A stretch of DNA of 6,569 bases. It comes from Nitrospirota bacterium. GTDB taxonomy: Bacteria > Nitrospirota_A > Leptospirillia > Leptospirillales > Leptospirillaceae. This document shows, piece by piece, positions 6,528 through 6,569 of the stretch (position 1 is its first letter; each line of letters opens with the position of its first letter). The notes beneath the pieces are model-generated. The model was not told where the DNA came from. It made no database searches and saw only the letters and a list, made by a program, of their open reading frames with translations. The stretch covers positions 1 through 6,569 of the forward strand of contig JAKCDE010000049.1 in the NCBI GenBank assembly GCA_021838585.1, written 5' to 3'. The translations under genes and the position numbers were made by a program.

Positions 6528-6556
6528 ATTATAGTCCAGAGGGGAGACGATGAAAA
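6528..6556 (-). promoter_or_regulatory. Sigma70-type promoter for acs
   Basis: On the - strand, a perfect -10 hexamer TATAAT (6533-6528) lies 17 bp from a -35-like TTTTCA (6556-6551), which matches 4 of 6 consensus bases. Transcription would start near 6521 and leave a leader of roughly 57 nt before the acs ATG. The -35 overlaps the first codons of the divergent + strand gene, so the two genes may be coregulated or compete. Confidence 0.68.
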
Positions 6557-6569
6557 GAATCGGGGTTTT
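6550..6569 (+). CDS. Start of a divergent gene, cut by the window edge
   Basis: An ATG at 6550 opens a frame reading Met-Lys-Arg-Ile-Gly-Val before the window ends. A purine-rich GAGGGGAG (6539-6546) upstream can serve as ribosome site. Only six full codons are visible, so no function can be assigned. Such a start is seen in ATP-dependent 6-phosphofructokinases and in many other Rossmann-type proteins. Its divergent placement beside acs and the close fit of start and ribosome site make a real gene likely but unproven. Confidence 0.45.

Overview
The window is about 6.6 kb of GC-rich bacterial chromosome, densely coded, with no mobile element, phage gene, CRISPR array, rRNA or tRNA that I can see. 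The gene mix and base composition would fit an autotrophic or acidophilic Gram-negative such as a Leptospirillum-like Nitrospirota. The relevant genes are a GltD-like flavoprotein with a fused 2[4Fe-4S] domain, AMP-forming acetyl-CoA synthetase, and a two-component pair beside a periplasmic Spy/CpxP-like protein. That assignment is an inference from recall of similar proteins and no search was run. The Spy-like protein and its signal peptide do make a Gram-negative envelope likely.

Layout. (1) Positions 1-1008, + strand: the C-terminal part of an FAD/NAD(P)H oxidoreductase ending in a ferredoxin-like domain; its N-terminus lies outside the window. (2) 1009-1261: a convergent intergenic region with three hairpins, two of which look like terminators. 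(3) 1262-1750, - strand: a small secreted His/Met-rich Spy/CpxP-family protein. (4) 1751-1945: a non-coding spacer with a tandem 9-bp direct repeat of 11-bp period at its upstream edge. (5) 4047-1946, - strand: an OmpR-family response regulator and a membrane histidine kinase, with ATGA start/stop overlap. (6) 6463-4172, - strand: acetyl-CoA synthetase followed with zero spacing by a glyoxalase-I-like VOC protein. (7) 6464-6569: a divergent promoter region with a good sigma70-type promoter for acs and the first codons of a + strand gene cut by the window edge.

How the parts may work together. The regulator, kinase and Spy-like protein read like an envelope or metal stress module of the CpxRA-CpxP / ZraSR-ZraP kind, with all three genes on one strand. 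The 11-bp-spaced direct repeat between the kinase and the Spy-like gene has the geometry OmpR-family regulators bind. Acetyl-CoA synthetase converts acetate to acetyl-CoA, and the flavoprotein could exchange electrons between NAD(P)H and ferredoxin-linked enzymes. I see mostly ordinary core metabolism and signalling. The most promising new points are the candidate operator, the unusual cofactor-binding residues of the flavoprotein, and the altered substrate pocket of the VOC protein.
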